Below are positions 9,335 to 17,696 of a DNA stretch of 64,000 bases, one piece after another. The position numbers were made by a program, and so were the translations under genes. How positions within the stretch are numbered: position 1 is the first letter of the stretch; each line of letters starts with the position of its first letter. Location of the stretch: assembly GCA_030674875.1 (NCBI GenBank), contig JASXSU010000003.1, forward strand, positions 970,076 through 1,034,075, given 5' to 3'. Source of the DNA: Candidatus Endonucleibacter sp. (ex Gigantidas childressi) (GTDB taxonomy: Bacteria > Pseudomonadota > Gammaproteobacteria > Pseudomonadales > Endozoicomonadaceae). The notes beneath the pieces were generated by a model. It was not told the DNA's origin. It worked only from the letters and a program-made list of their open reading frames with translations, and did not search any database.

Positions 9335-9670
9335 TTTCAGTGTATGTTTATATTTATTTTCTTTGAAGGTGCGAGTTTGAGAGTCGTCGGCAATCTCACA
9401 CTTTGACGTAGATGGGTATGAAGCCTTCAATGATAACTGGCATAGTGTTTTACTGAGTGGCGAATAGATTGTTCAAGGATAATATTTTGCCGATTGCTGG
9501 TGTTATACTAATCAAGCTATTTGTTCAAGAGCGATGGTATGTATCCCTACCCATAAAAGATGTGAGGTTGTTGACTGTTCTCAATCACCTATTGCTCGTA
9601 AGCTCATGGGACTTCGCTCATACATATTTTCAATGATAGTTGGTCTATAGGTTTCAGAGCTTACGGCTTA
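9335..9670. repeat. Repeat-filled gap between iscX and ndk
   Basis: No gene is seen in this stretch. It holds at least two diverged copies of the intergenic family: 9340-9425 (TTCTTTGAAGGTGCGAG, later GATGGGTATGAAG) and 9537-9665 (GTATCCCTACCCATAAAAGA, GTGAGGTTGTTGACTGTTCT, CGTAAGCTCATGGGACTTCG, ending TTTTCAATGATAG). The second copy carries the long internal module with CTCATGGGNCTTCGCT that recurs before rlmN and after gcvT. Confidence 0.6.
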
Positions 9671-9694
9671 TTTAAGATAAAAGCGGAGATTTAA

Positions 9695-10126
9695 ATGGTT
9701 GTTGAACGTACATTGTCGATTATCAAGCCTGATGGCGTGGCTAAAAATGTAATTGGCGAAATTATTAATAGATTCGAAAAATCAGGTTTGAGGATTGTTG
9801 GCTCTCGTATGCTGCATCTTTCTAAAGAGCAGGCTGAGGGTTTTTATGCGGAGCATCGGGAGCGTCCTTTCTTTGGCGCTTTGGTTGACTTTATGATTTC
9901 TGGCCCGGTGGTGGTGTCTGTGCTTGAGGGAGAAAATGCTATTTTAAAGAACAGGGAGCTGATGGGGGCGACTAATCCAAAGGAAGCGGAGGAGGGCACT
10001 ATACGGGCTGACTTTGCTACAACTATTGATGAAAACGTTGTTCATGGCTCTGACTCTTTAGCTTCTGCTGAGAGAGAGGTGGCTTATTTTTTTGAATCAT
10101 CTGTCATTTATTCTAGAACACGGTAG
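9695..10126 (+). CDS. ndk: Nucleoside diphosphate kinase
   Basis: Transfers the gamma phosphate between nucleoside triphosphates and diphosphates through a phosphohistidine. The 143-aa length equals the usual bacterial size. The N-terminus [15 protein letters not shown] and the active-site segment NVVHGSDS with His117 are present. GCGGAGA lies before the ATG. The order isc operon, ndk, rlmN, pilW, rodZ is a common gammaproteobacterial block. Confidence 0.98.
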   Translation: MVVERTLSIIKPDGVAKNVIGEIINRFEKSGLRIVGSRMLHLSKEQAEGFYAEHRERPFFGALVDFMISGPVVVSVLEGENAILKNRELMGATNPKEAEEGTIRADFATTIDENVVHGSDSLASAEREVAYFFESSVIYSRTR

Positions 10127-10179
10127 TTAATTGATCGTCAGAGACTATTGATGTGTCTGGCGATTTAGAGACATGAATA

Positions 10180-10300
10180 TATACATTTACCTAGAGGGTG
10201 TGAGATTGTTGACGGCTCTCACTTACCCTAATCCTAGTATTTATAGGCTCATGGGGCTTCGCTTGTTTGTCGCCTACACACATCCAATGGAAATTGGTAT
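10180..10300. repeat. Intergenic repeat between ndk and rlmN
   Basis: Starts ATATATACATTTACCTAGAG, includes GGTGTGAGATTGTTGACGGC and GGCTCATGGGGCTTCGCTTG, ends CCAATGGAAATTGGTATAAC. It is a long-form member of the TATACC/GGTATA family seen at 9537 and 25312. It may supply part of the rlmN leader. Confidence 0.6.
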
Positions 10301-10303
10301 AAC

Positions 10304-11461
10304 ATGTCAGAAAAAGCGGTGATAGCTAAAACTAACTTGCTTGGGTTATCTAGGGCAAAAATGGAGGCTTTTTTTCTTGGTGTTGGTGAAAAAGAGTTCC
10401 GTGCACGGCAGGTTTTGAAGTGGGTTCATCATAATGGTGTTGACTCCTTTGATAAAATGAGCAACATCAGTAAAGGGTTGCGCGATCGTTTGAATGTTAT
10501 CGCTGAAATCACTGGGCCTAAGGTGGTTAGTAGTAATGTGTCAGAAGATGGTACCTGTAAGTGGGTCATTTGTGTTGAAGGCGGTAGTTATGTAGAAACA
10601 GTTTACATTCCTGAGGGTAGGCGTGGTACTCTTTGCGTATCCTCTCAGGCTGGCTGTTCCCTTGATTGTAGTTTTTGTTCTACGGGCAAGCAGGGGTTTA
10701 GCTCTGATCTGACGGTTGCAGAAATTATCGGACAGGTATGGATTGCTGCTAAACACTTTGACAACATTCCTGATAAGAAAGGGCGTGCTATCACTAATGT
10801 GGTTATGATGGGAATGGGTGAGCCTCTACTTAATTTTGATAACGTTGTTGATGCCATGAATCTGATGATGGATGATCTTGGCTATGGTTTATCCAAGCGG
10901 AGGGTAACATTGAGTACATCTGGTGTTGTGCCAGCATTAAGGAGGCTTGGTTCAGTGTCTGATGTATCCCTTGCTATTTCTCTTCATGCACCAAATAACG
11001 CTCTGCGGAATCAGTTAGTTCCTATCAATAAAAAATACCCATTGGAAGAATTGCTTGATGCGGCGGTTGAGTATATGTCTGGAGTCTCTGATAAGGGTCG
11101 CGTTGTTACTATTGAATACGTGCTGTTAGCGGGTGTGAACGATCAGCAAGAGCATGCTCGGCAAATGGTAGTTTTATTGAAAGATGTGCCTTGTAAAATT
11201 AATTTAATTCCTTTTAACCCTTTTCCTTATTCTGGCTATGAGCGCCCAGGTGGTAATGCGGTTAGGCGTTTTCAAGAATCGTTACAGAAATCTGGGTTTA
11301 ATGTTACTGTTCGTAAGACCCGTGGAGATGATATTGATGCAGCGTGTGGTCAGCTGGTAGGGCGAGTTAATGATATAACGAAAAGAAGTGCGCGACATAT
11401 TGCGGTTAGGCAGCTGGGAGCAGATATAAAGATACCGAGCAAGAGTGCGGTGCTGGTATAA
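10304..11461 (+). CDS. rlmN: Dual-specificity RNA methyltransferase RlmN
   Basis: Radical SAM enzyme that methylates C2 of A2503 in 23S rRNA and A37 in some tRNAs. The 385-aa protein has the radical SAM motif [11 protein letters not shown] with Cys118, Cys122 and Cys125 binding the [4Fe-4S] cluster, the [12 protein letters not shown] segment that binds SAM, and the C-terminal methyl-accepting cysteine in [10 protein letters not shown]. It is a client of the Fe-S system encoded upstream. It lies 21 bases before pilW, so the two probably share a transcript. Confidence 0.97.
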   Translation: MSEKAVIAKTNLLGLSRAKMEAFFLGVGEKEFRARQVLKWVHHNGVDSFDKMSNISKGLRDRLNVIAEITGPKVVSSNVSEDGTCKWVICVEGGSYVETVYIPEGRRGTLCVSSQAGCSLDCSFCSTGKQGFSSDLTVAEIIGQVWIAAKHFDNIPDKKGRAITNVVMMGMGEPLLNFDNVVDAMNLMMDDLGYGLSKRRVTLSTSGVVPALRRLGSVSDVSLAISLHAPNNALRNQLVPINKKYPLEELLDAAVEYMSGVSDKGRVVTIEYVLLAGVNDQQEHARQMVVLLKDVPCKINLIPFNPFPYSGYERPGGNAVRRFQESLQKSGFNVTVRKTRGDDIDAACGQLVGRVNDITKRSARHIAVRQLGADIKIPSKSAVLV

Positions 11462-11482
11462 TAATATAAAAAGGAGGACTCT

Positions 11483-12235
11483 ATGGTTTTGAATTGGAGG
11501 ATATTGATTGTATCTATAGTAATATTTTTGATCGGATGCAGCAGCTCTATACATTACTCTGAAGGAAAGGATAAGGCTGTAGATAATTATATTAGGTTGG
11601 CGCAAGGATATATTCAGGAAGGTTATATAGATAAAGCACTTAAACCACTTAACAGAGCATTGGTAATCACTCCTCGCTCTTCTAAGGTTTATGGCATGTT
11701 GGCGCTGGTTTACCAGCTTGAGGGTGAAGATAAGCAAGCAGAGATTTCTTTTAAAAAGGCTCTTTCCTATGACTCTGATGCTTCTGATGTGCAAAATAAT
11801 TACGGTGCTTTTCTCTTTTACCTAAAGCGCTTTGATGAGGCTTATAGGTCTTTTTCAAATGCTGCCCATAATCTTTCTTATGAAAAGCGCAGTCGAGCTT
11901 TCGAAAATATGGGTATTGTTGCGCAGAAGCAGGGTAGGGAAGATAAGGCAAAAGAACACTTTAAAAAAGCTCTAAGACTGGACGGTAACTTGGCCATAGC
12001 AAGCCTTGAACTTTCTTCTATCTTGCAAGATCAGGGTGAATACAGTTTGGCTTGGTCACATTATTTAGTGTTTGTAAAACAGTCGAATCAAAGCTCCAGA
12101 AGTTTATTGTTAGGAATTCAGCTTGCCCGTGAAAATGATGACAGGAGTGCTGCTGCTAGCTATGCTCTTCAGTTGAAGCGGATGCATCCAGAGTCTAAGG
12201 AATATTTAGAATATCGGAGTCAGACCAGAGAATGA
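11483..12235 (+). CDS. pilW: Type IV pilus biogenesis lipoprotein PilW/PilF (TPR)
   Basis: Outer-membrane lipoprotein pilotin of the PilF/PilW family, needed for secretin multimerisation in type IV pili. The signal peptide ends in a lipobox with Cys19 (IFLIGCSSS). About six TPR repeats follow (VYGMLALVYQLEGEDKQAE, NNYGAFLFYLKRFDEAYRSF and so on), 250 aa in total. A strong AAGGAGG precedes the ATG. The stop overlaps the rodZ start by ATGA, which indicates translational coupling. The call rests on the TPR pattern plus the rlmN-pilW-rodZ order. Confidence 0.92.
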   Translation: MVLNWRILIVSIVIFLIGCSSSIHYSEGKDKAVDNYIRLAQGYIQEGYIDKALKPLNRALVITPRSSKVYGMLALVYQLEGEDKQAEISFKKALSYDSDASDVQNNYGAFLFYLKRFDEAYRSFSNAAHNLSYEKRSRAFENMGIVAQKQGREDKAKEHFKKALRLDGNLAIASLELSSILQDQGEYSLAWSHYLVFVKQSNQSSRSLLLGIQLARENDDRSAAASYALQLKRMHPESKEYLEYRSQTRE

Positions 12236-13323
12236 CTGAAAGAGGGTGTGATAAAGACCGTGAGGCGGGAATTGGTCAAACTCCGTGGGAGATTTTGGCT
12301 GCTGCCAGAATAAAGAAAGGGTTATCTGTAAAAGATATTGCCCTTTGTTTGAGAATTACGGATGGCTATGTTGTGGCTTTAGAGGAAGGTCAGTTTGAAA
12401 AGCTTCCTGCGTTGGCGTTTGTTCGAGGATACGTTAGGAGTTATGCGAAAATAATGGAGCTGGATGGTGATCAGCTAGCTAAAAGTTTCAATTCTTGCTT
12501 GAAAGTAGAAGAAAGTCAGAAGTTTTTGTTGAAAGGGTCTAATGGATTGGCGCTTGATCGAGGCCATTCCTCATTGTTAGTGCGGTATTTCGTCATGCTG
12601 GGCTTATTGGCTCTTATTGTTTTAGGTTGTTATTTCTGGTGGCATAAAAATAACGATGTATCCATTGCTGATGATGCTAAGGTTTCGGTAAACCTTGAGT
12701 CATCAGAAGGAATGGCTCTTGATCATGCTTCGCGTGGGGATCAAAATAGTGACAATGTCTCTGATAATGTCTCTGATAATGTCTCTGATAATGTCTCTGA
12801 TAATGTCTCTAGTGAAGATCTTTTGGAGTATCAAAAAGTAATAGATGCAAAAGCAGTGGCAGTTGACAGAGTTTACAGAGTTGACAGAGTTGACAGAGTT
12901 GACAGAGTTGACAGAGTTGACAGAGTTGACAGAGTTGACAGAGTTGACAGAGTTGACAGAGTTGACAGGGTTGACAGAGTTGACAGAGTTGACAGAGTTG
13001 ACAGGGTTGACAGGGTTGACAGGGTTGACAGAGTTGACAGAGTTGACGCTGAGGTGATGGTCTTAGCGCAGGAAGAGGAGGCAAGTCTTTATATTTCGTT
13101 TAATGAAGACTGCTGGGTTGAGCTGTATGATATGAATGATCGGGTACTACTTGTTAGTTTAAAGAAAGCTGGTTCTGAGCTGGATATAGTGGTGCCATCT
13201 TCTGTTCGCTTGCGACTAGGCAATGCTCCTGGCGTCGGTGAACTCAAGTTTGCGGGTGAAAACGTGGGCATGCCAAAAGGCAGTAAAAGAGTTGCGAGCT
13301 TTATGCTTAAAGGGCCTGCGTAA
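12232..13323 (+). CDS. rodZ: Cell-shape protein RodZ with expanded tandem repeats
   Basis: Bitopic membrane protein that links MreB to the elongation machinery. The N-terminal cytoplasmic HTH (about 15-85, ILAAARIKKGLSVKDIALCL), one membrane segment (about 113-134, LLVRYFVMLGLLALIVLGCY) and the periplasmic C-terminal domain (about 282-363, SLYISFNEDCWVELYD) are all present. Between them the periplasmic linker contains five DNVS units and then 20 three-residue VDR-type units (the second is VYR), which I do not know from other RodZ proteins. Both repeats are multiples of three bases, so copy-number change keeps the frame. It starts inside the pilW stop. ispG, the usual next gene, is not here. 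Confidence 0.93.
   Translation: MTERGCDKDREAGIGQTPWEILAAARIKKGLSVKDIALCLRITDGYVVALEEGQFEKLPALAFVRGYVRSYAKIMELDGDQLAKSFNSCLKVEESQKFLLKGSNGLALDRGHSSLLVRYFVMLGLLALIVLGCYFWWHKNNDVSIADDAKVSVNLESSEGMALDHASRGDQNSDNVSDNVSDNVSDNVSDNVSSEDLLEYQKVIDAKAVAVDRVYRVDRVDRVDRVDRVDRVDRVDRVDRVDRVDRVDRVDRVDRVDRVDRVDRVDRVDRVDAEVMVLAQEEEASLYISFNEDCWVELYDMNDRVLLVSLKKAGSELDIVVPSSVRLRLGNAPGVGELKFAGENVGMPKGSKRVASFMLKGPA
12751..12810 (+). repeat. Tandem repeat, 5 x 12 bp, in rodZ
   Basis: Five units of GATAATGTCTCT (first unit GACAATGTCTCT), encoding DNVS each. The four later units are identical, which suggests recent expansion. Confidence 0.97.
12862..13041 (+). repeat. Tandem repeat, 20 x 9 bp, in rodZ
   Basis: Twenty consecutive units of GTTGACAGA, encoding VDR. 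The second unit is GTTTACAGA (VYR) and several units end in AGG. The array ends at GTTGACGCT. This is a minisatellite in a periplasmic linker. The near-identity of units points to slippage, and the length is likely to vary between strains. Confidence 0.97.
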
Positions 13324-13728
13324 AGTTAAGAAACTTGCTAATAAGTTTCCACGTTATGCATTAATCTAGTCTTTCTACAGGCTATGATAGGAAGCTTGGA
13401 ATAAAAGCTTCTCTTTGCAGGTATTGGTATCCATGCCAGTTCCAATTTAAGGAGTGAGGTTGTTGACTATTCTTGATATAGGGCTGAAGTTACGATTAAC
13501 ACGGCCTTTTATTTTTCAAGCGTGATAGTTCAGCATGCGTGCATCTGTGTTTTTAATTGTATGGTAGCTAGTATACAGGAATATAAGGTTTTGTATCCTG
13601 CTATATGATGCTGTCTTAATGCGACGCAGGCAGTGGAGGTATGTGTATTTTATATGATAAAAAGTGCAGATAAAAGATAGCTCTTCCCTTTGGAGAAGAG
13701 CCATAATAGCTGTTAGTTTTAGCTCCTT
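13324..13728. other. Gap between rodZ and a convergent gene
   Basis: No gene is seen. A diverged copy of the intergenic family lies at about 13428-13485 (GGTATCCATGCCAGTTCCAA, GTGAGGTTGTTGACTATTCT). A hairpin for the minus-strand gene lies at 13680-13701. In related bacteria ispG and hisS would follow rodZ, so this is a synteny breakpoint. Confidence 0.5.
13672..13701 (-). terminator. Possible terminator of the 735-aa gene
   Basis: Read on the minus strand, GCTCTTC and GAAGAGC (13701-13695 and 13686-13680) form a 7-bp stem followed by TATCTTTTATC. It lies 28 bases past the stop codon. The T-run is interrupted, so this is only a moderate candidate. Confidence 0.45.
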
Positions 13729-15936
13729 CTAGTTAACGTCTTCTAAAAATTTTAAAGCAGTGTGAACGTCTTGCTCGTTCTTATGATCCAAATCTAGACA
13801 ATGTATTTTGTAAATTACAGGGGGAAATTGGTGTAAGGAAGTTGTTTTTTTGATAAGATTTCTTGCATCGACAATGCGATATCTGCCAGCCGTTGCAAAA
13901 TCATCTGTTCCAACTATATGTTGATTGGGAGCCATTGCACCGTCTGTAGCGATATCGTCATCATCAGCATAATTATTATGATCACAGTAATTTCCATGAT
14001 CATATCCAGTACAGTAGCTAAATAAAGCCTTGTTGGCTTGCATAGGGCACCAATTAGTCTGCACGCAGGCTGCGTGAGTAATGGCCAAGTAGTTACTACG
14101 ATTATTAAACAGATTTTCTCCTATCACTTCGTTGCAGGAGGAGTCTACAGTAGCAGAATAGGGTAGTATAGTAAATGGATGTCGTTGGCCGTTTGTTGTC
14201 TTAGCGCAAATAACGCAATGTTGGTATCTTATGGCATCATACTCGAATTGTTGCTCTGGTTCGGTGATATAAAAAGTTCGTGATACGTCATTCTCAGCTT
14301 CTGGCGTTGTATTATCTCGAGTTTTCAAATTAGTTGTTGTGTGTGTAGATCCTAAAATGAAGTTTTTTACTTCGTTATTGAGGTTATCTTCCCTAATGCT
14401 CTGATTTTTCATAATGCGCATAGCGACCCGATCCTCCAGGTTTATGTGTACAGTGAACTTGGCATTTGGGTGCTGATCATTGCATTTAGCAAATATAACT
14501 ATTGTTTGTATATAAGTTCTTCTTTTTAAAGAATCTTCCTGGTTATGCCAGAGATCTGCTGGATCGCAACTTACTTTTTCAAAGAAAAAATCAAGTTCTC
14601 CTTTCTCTTGTTCATTTTCTTGATCTACTAATTTGGCTTGTGTATAAACGAGCGGGAAAGTGTATTTGTCATCAGGGCTATGCACAGATAGTCGATATAA
14701 AGGGTATTCATTGTCTTCTTCAGCGAAGTTTGTTGTATATGATCTTACGTAATCTTTCGGTTCGGTACATGCCGTTCCTGTATTTTTTCGGTTTTTTTTA
14801 TGTGATGATGGGTCAGATTTTCCATGTTTATTTTTGCCTTTAGTACCTAACTTTTTTTGGTCTTTTCCATTTGGTGGTCTTGAGCTGCGAGTCGATGTAA
14901 ATGTAGTTCTTGTATATGAGTTCGGGTTTGCATTTCTATTTCTGCATCCAATGTTGAGGACAGTGATGTCGTCAGTCACTGACTCGAGTGTAGCAGGGTG
15001 TTTTGTTTTATGGTGCTTATTGTTATTTCTTCTCTCATTGTCGTTTGAGTATGTTACAATCTGTTGAACAAGTTCATTAGTGGCGGTATTGGTATTTTCA
15101 TCTGTTTTGACCACTGTTGGAGCCGGATGTAAGGAGGTTGAATGCTCATTAGTATCCTTTTCAGTGTATGATGGAGGGGGAATATTTGGGTAGTGTTGTT
15201 CCGTCAATGTCTGGTAATGTGTTGGAGGTGGAACGGATAATACGCAGTGTTGTGGCTCTGGGTATTGTGGTAACTGCTGTATGGGTTGTGGTTGGTAAGT
15301 GGTTGGGAGGCCTTGCTTATAGCAGTCTTGGTTTTCTTCTGTATGCTTTTCCTCTATAGGTGGGGCGCTTGCGACTGTAAGAGGATCTAAGCACTCTTCT
15401 TTTATGCACGTAACAAAAGTCTGTAATGCTTTAGTTTGCATGCATGCCGTGAATGTTTTAAACATTATATCGCAAGCTTCCTCTTCTTTTTTTTGTAGTA
15501 ATTTCAAGAAAAAATTAATCGTAGCTATGTGTTTCTTGGAGTTAATAATGGGTTGGAAGGAGCATTTGATGGGGTTAGAGCAGGTATTAGTGCTGTATGT
15601 GTAGGAGGTTATAGTCTTTGTATTAAGCTTGGGGCATGCTAAAGACTTTGAGAGCATGGGGTATATAACATCTTTTGTAATTTGCTCTTCTTTAGGTAGG
15701 TTTTTATCGTAAATTTTAGTACATAACTTGCTTAAGAACTCTAGTAATTGTGCTCCGTGATCATTTTCACTATGGCTGTTATTTATGTTTTTTAAGTATA
15801 GATATATGTTTTTGCAATTTTCCGTGGTTATTACCTCAGGCTTGGCAAGCGTTTTCCCATTTATAAAAACGCAAAATATAATAAATAAGATATATCTGCT
15901 AGTATTTTTTCTTAAAATTTTGTCTATATTATACAT
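13729..15936 (-). CDS. Unknown exported protein, 735 aa
   Basis: I do not recognise this protein. I choose the ATG at 15936 because GAGG lies 8 bases upstream. The frame itself opens three codons earlier. A signal peptide is likely: basic start, hydrophobic YILFIIFCVFINGKTLA, then polar mature sequence. The middle (about 215-330) is rich in Pro, Gln and Thr (QPQPIQQLPQYPEPQHC). A strongly basic Lys/Ser/Gly stretch follows at about 350-390 (KKLGTKGKNKHGKSDPSSHK). The C-terminal 350 residues look globular and contain many cysteines, including a His/Asp/Asn-rich stretch GYDHGNYCDHNNYADDDD. It is flanked by degenerate repeats and IS remnants. An exported effector or surface protein is possible, but this is inference from export and isolation only. 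Confidence 0.7.
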   Translation of the reverse strand: MYNIDKILRKNTSRYILFIIFCVFINGKTLAKPEVITTENCKNIYLYLKNINNSHSENDHGAQLLEFLSKLCTKIYDKNLPKEEQITKDVIYPMLSKSLACPKLNTKTITSYTYSTNTCSNPIKCSFQPIINSKKHIATINFFLKLLQKKEEEACDIMFKTFTACMQTKALQTFVTCIKEECLDPLTVASAPPIEEKHTEENQDCYKQGLPTTYQPQPIQQLPQYPEPQHCVLSVPPPTHYQTLTEQHYPNIPPPSYTEKDTNEHSTSLHPAPTVVKTDENTNTATNELVQQIVTYSNDNERRNNNKHHKTKHPATLESVTDDITVLNIGCRNRNANPNSYTRTTFTSTRSSRPPNGKDQKKLGTKGKNKHGKSDPSSHKKNRKNTGTACTEPKDYVRSYTTNFAEEDNEYPLYRLSVHSPDDKYTFPLVYTQAKLVDQENEQEKGELDFFFEKVSCDPADLWHNQEDSLKRRTYIQTIVIFAKCNDQHPNAKFTVHINLEDRVAMRIMKNQSIREDNLNNEVKNFILGSTHTTTNLKTRDNTTPEAENDVSRTFYITEPEQQFEYDAIRYQHCVICAKTTNGQRHPFTILPYSATVDSSCNEVIGENLFNNRSNYLAITHAACVQTNWCPMQANKALFSYCTGYDHGNYCDHNNYADDDDIATDGAMAPNQHIVGTDDFATAGRYRIVDARNLIKKTTSLHQFPPVIYKIHCLDLDHKNEQDVHTALKFLEDVN

Positions 15937-15945
15937 GAAAAACAC

Positions 15946-17023
15946 CTCAAAAAGATAGAATGAATTCGCAGGAAATGTATATTACACTAATTATCGTTCA
16001 ATATATACTTATAGCTGTTTCTATTGAAGGTTCTGGTAGTAGTTAAACGAGAGAAGACTTGTAATTTTACGAGTAGGTGATGGGGTGAGTGAGAGCGAGC
16101 AATAGGCCTATCTTTTTAAGGGTGGAATGAGGGGCAAGGCAAAAAAGCTGTATACAAGCACTGAGTCAACTGTACATCGATGTTCCAAGCAATAAGGCTG
16201 GAAACAAGGTCAGCAGAGGATAGCTAGGGCCACCGGTGTTAGAGGCGTAGATTGAGGATAATAACTTCTCAATCTATGACTATTTCAGCAGCGCTTTTGT
16301 ATCATCCAGGCTACGAGGAATTGAATGGTTTAGGTCGCTGGCTGAAACGAAGAGTTTGGACTGTGTTGTGAAGGATTTTTGCATGCCGATATTTTACCAG
16401 AATATAATCGTCTTTGTTGAGTTATGCTGAGGTCTCACTCCAATAATAAAGCGTGTCGCTAGGTGCTAGTAAATAGTGCTAGGAAGTTATCAGGATTTTG
16501 ATTGTCAACGGTCACTCTTGTAAGCTTACGCTGGCGTAAGCTGGTTTTATGAAAGATGCAGCAATATTTATATCCGGGCGGTTTGAGTATTCAGAAGCTG
16601 TCGTTAATTATACTGGCCAGTAAAGTTATAATTTCTGGTAAAATTTCGTCGAGACGTGATTTGTTTTTGTCATAATAACTTCGTAGTTGCAGTTTATTTA
16701 TTCTTTCTTGCGTGTTTTTTATGGACTTCTGTTGACGTATAATTTGGTTCATAGTTGGAGTGTAAAACGGAAGATGGTGTATCTTTATTTTTAGTTTTAG
16801 GTTCTATCTACCCGCTTCTTTTGGTGATGTTAGCAGGGCTATCAAAAAATATATGAATAACTTCAGTTGATGCATAAGCATCCTGATTTTTTAGAAAAAT
16901 ATTATAATGTGTTAATTCTTCTTCGTAAGTTTATGGTGCTGCGCTCATTTGTCGCATACTTACACTTTCAATGATAGGGTAGATGCTACAGGGAGGTAGT
17001 TTCTCGCTACTCAAATATAAATA
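15946..17023. other. Gene-free stretch with decayed transposase and repeats
   Basis: No intact gene is seen in about 1.1 kb. About 16008-16080 (TTATAGCTGTTTCTATTGAA, GGTTCTGGTAGTAGTTAAAC) and 16930-16990 (GTTTATGGTGCTGCGCTCAT, ACTTTCAATGATAGGGTA) are decayed members of the intergenic repeat family. A decayed transposase lies between them at about 16110-16440. A short perfect hairpin, AGCTTACG-CTGG-CGTAAGCT at 16523-16542 followed by GGTTTTAT, is of unknown use. Confidence 0.55.
16110..16440 (-). pseudogene. Decayed IS5-type transposase N-terminal remnant
   Basis: Read on the minus strand this matches, base by base over most of its length, the plus-strand segment at about 23480-23740. Shared landmarks are GGATGATACAAAAGCGCTG, AGATTGAGAAGTTA, CTCAATCTACGC and TATCCTCTGCTGACCTTGTT. 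The translation has the order of an IS5-type N-terminus (LDDTKAL, then EIEKL, then SYPLLTLF in other members), but stops interrupt every frame. The two copies are in opposite orientation about 7 kb apart. Confidence 0.6.
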
Positions 17024-17055
17024 AAAAAAGTCCTAGCGCAGTAGGCTAGGACTTG
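17024..17055 (-). terminator. Rho-independent terminator of the 110-aa gene
   Basis: On the minus strand AAGTCCTAGC (17055-17046) pairs with GCTAGGACTT (17038-17029) across a 7-base loop, followed by a run of T residues. A 10-bp perfect stem makes this a strong intrinsic terminator, 28 bases after the stop codon. Confidence 0.9.
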
Positions 17056-17082
17056 CTTGTATACTCCAAAAGTGGAGGTGTG

Positions 17083-17415
17083 CTACAGCATGTTACTTGA
17101 TGCTTTATCTTGATCTTGATCTTGATCTTTATCTTTGTCCTTGTCTTTATAGCTATCTTCTTCGGTAGCATTTTCGGCTAGATTTATAGCTTGAAGTGTG
17201 GATGTACTGTTTTTCTTGTCATCAGATTCAGAGCTCTTGTCGTCATCATCCTTTTCTGACCCTTTGTCTTGATCGCATGCGATAGTAGTTGAGGTTATAA
17301 TGTCATCCTGTGTCTGATGAGTAGTAGTTGATGCAAACGTATTAATGGTGATTGCCACTAATGGAATTGTCATTAATAATTTGATCAAGGTTTTACAAGT
17401 ATTTTTAGCTTTCAT
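17083..17415 (-). CDS. Small exported acidic repeat protein, 110 aa
   Basis: I do not recognise a family. The N-terminus is a clear signal peptide (KTLIKLLMTIPLVAITINTFA, cleavage after about residue 29). The mature part of about 80 residues is very acidic, with KGSEKDDDDKSSESDDKKN and a terminal array DKDKDKDKDQDQDQDK built from a 6-bp repeat (GATCTT on the plus strand). The alternating acidic/basic repeat suggests a disordered, possibly cation-binding exported peptide. It has its own strong terminator, so it is likely to be expressed as a single gene. Confidence 0.65.
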   Translation of the reverse strand: MKAKNTCKTLIKLLMTIPLVAITINTFASTTTHQTQDDIITSTTIACDQDKGSEKDDDDKSSESDDKKNSTSTLQAINLAENATEEDSYKDKDKDKDQDQDQDKASSNML

Positions 17416-17696
17416 AAAATAATTCTCACTTTATTGTGTATGTAGGAAAAGAATTTCTCGTTACATAGTATTGACCATATAGTTACTATTTGGTTCTCGA
17501 TATTTACGTTATTTTTTAGGTAGAAACTACGTTAATATAAAAAAGCCATATATATCAATAGTTAACCATAGTATATTATTTGGTTATTAAAATTATTTTT
17601 TAGCAAAATAATTAGTTTTATGGGGAAGTTATCATTCCAGGTGGCTGTTTAATCAGGTAGAATGATCGATTTTATCAAATATGTGAGTGTAGAGCT

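Noticed and set aside
12862-13041. CRISPR array
   Set aside because: The units are contiguous 9-bp coding repeats with no spacers and no cas genes nearby.
12809-13084. Minus-strand Cys/Gln/Leu-rich frame and plus-strand Glu/Leu/Thr frame across the rodZ repeat
   Set aside because: They are shadow frames of the 9-bp array in rodZ. The RodZ frame continues into conserved domains on both sides.
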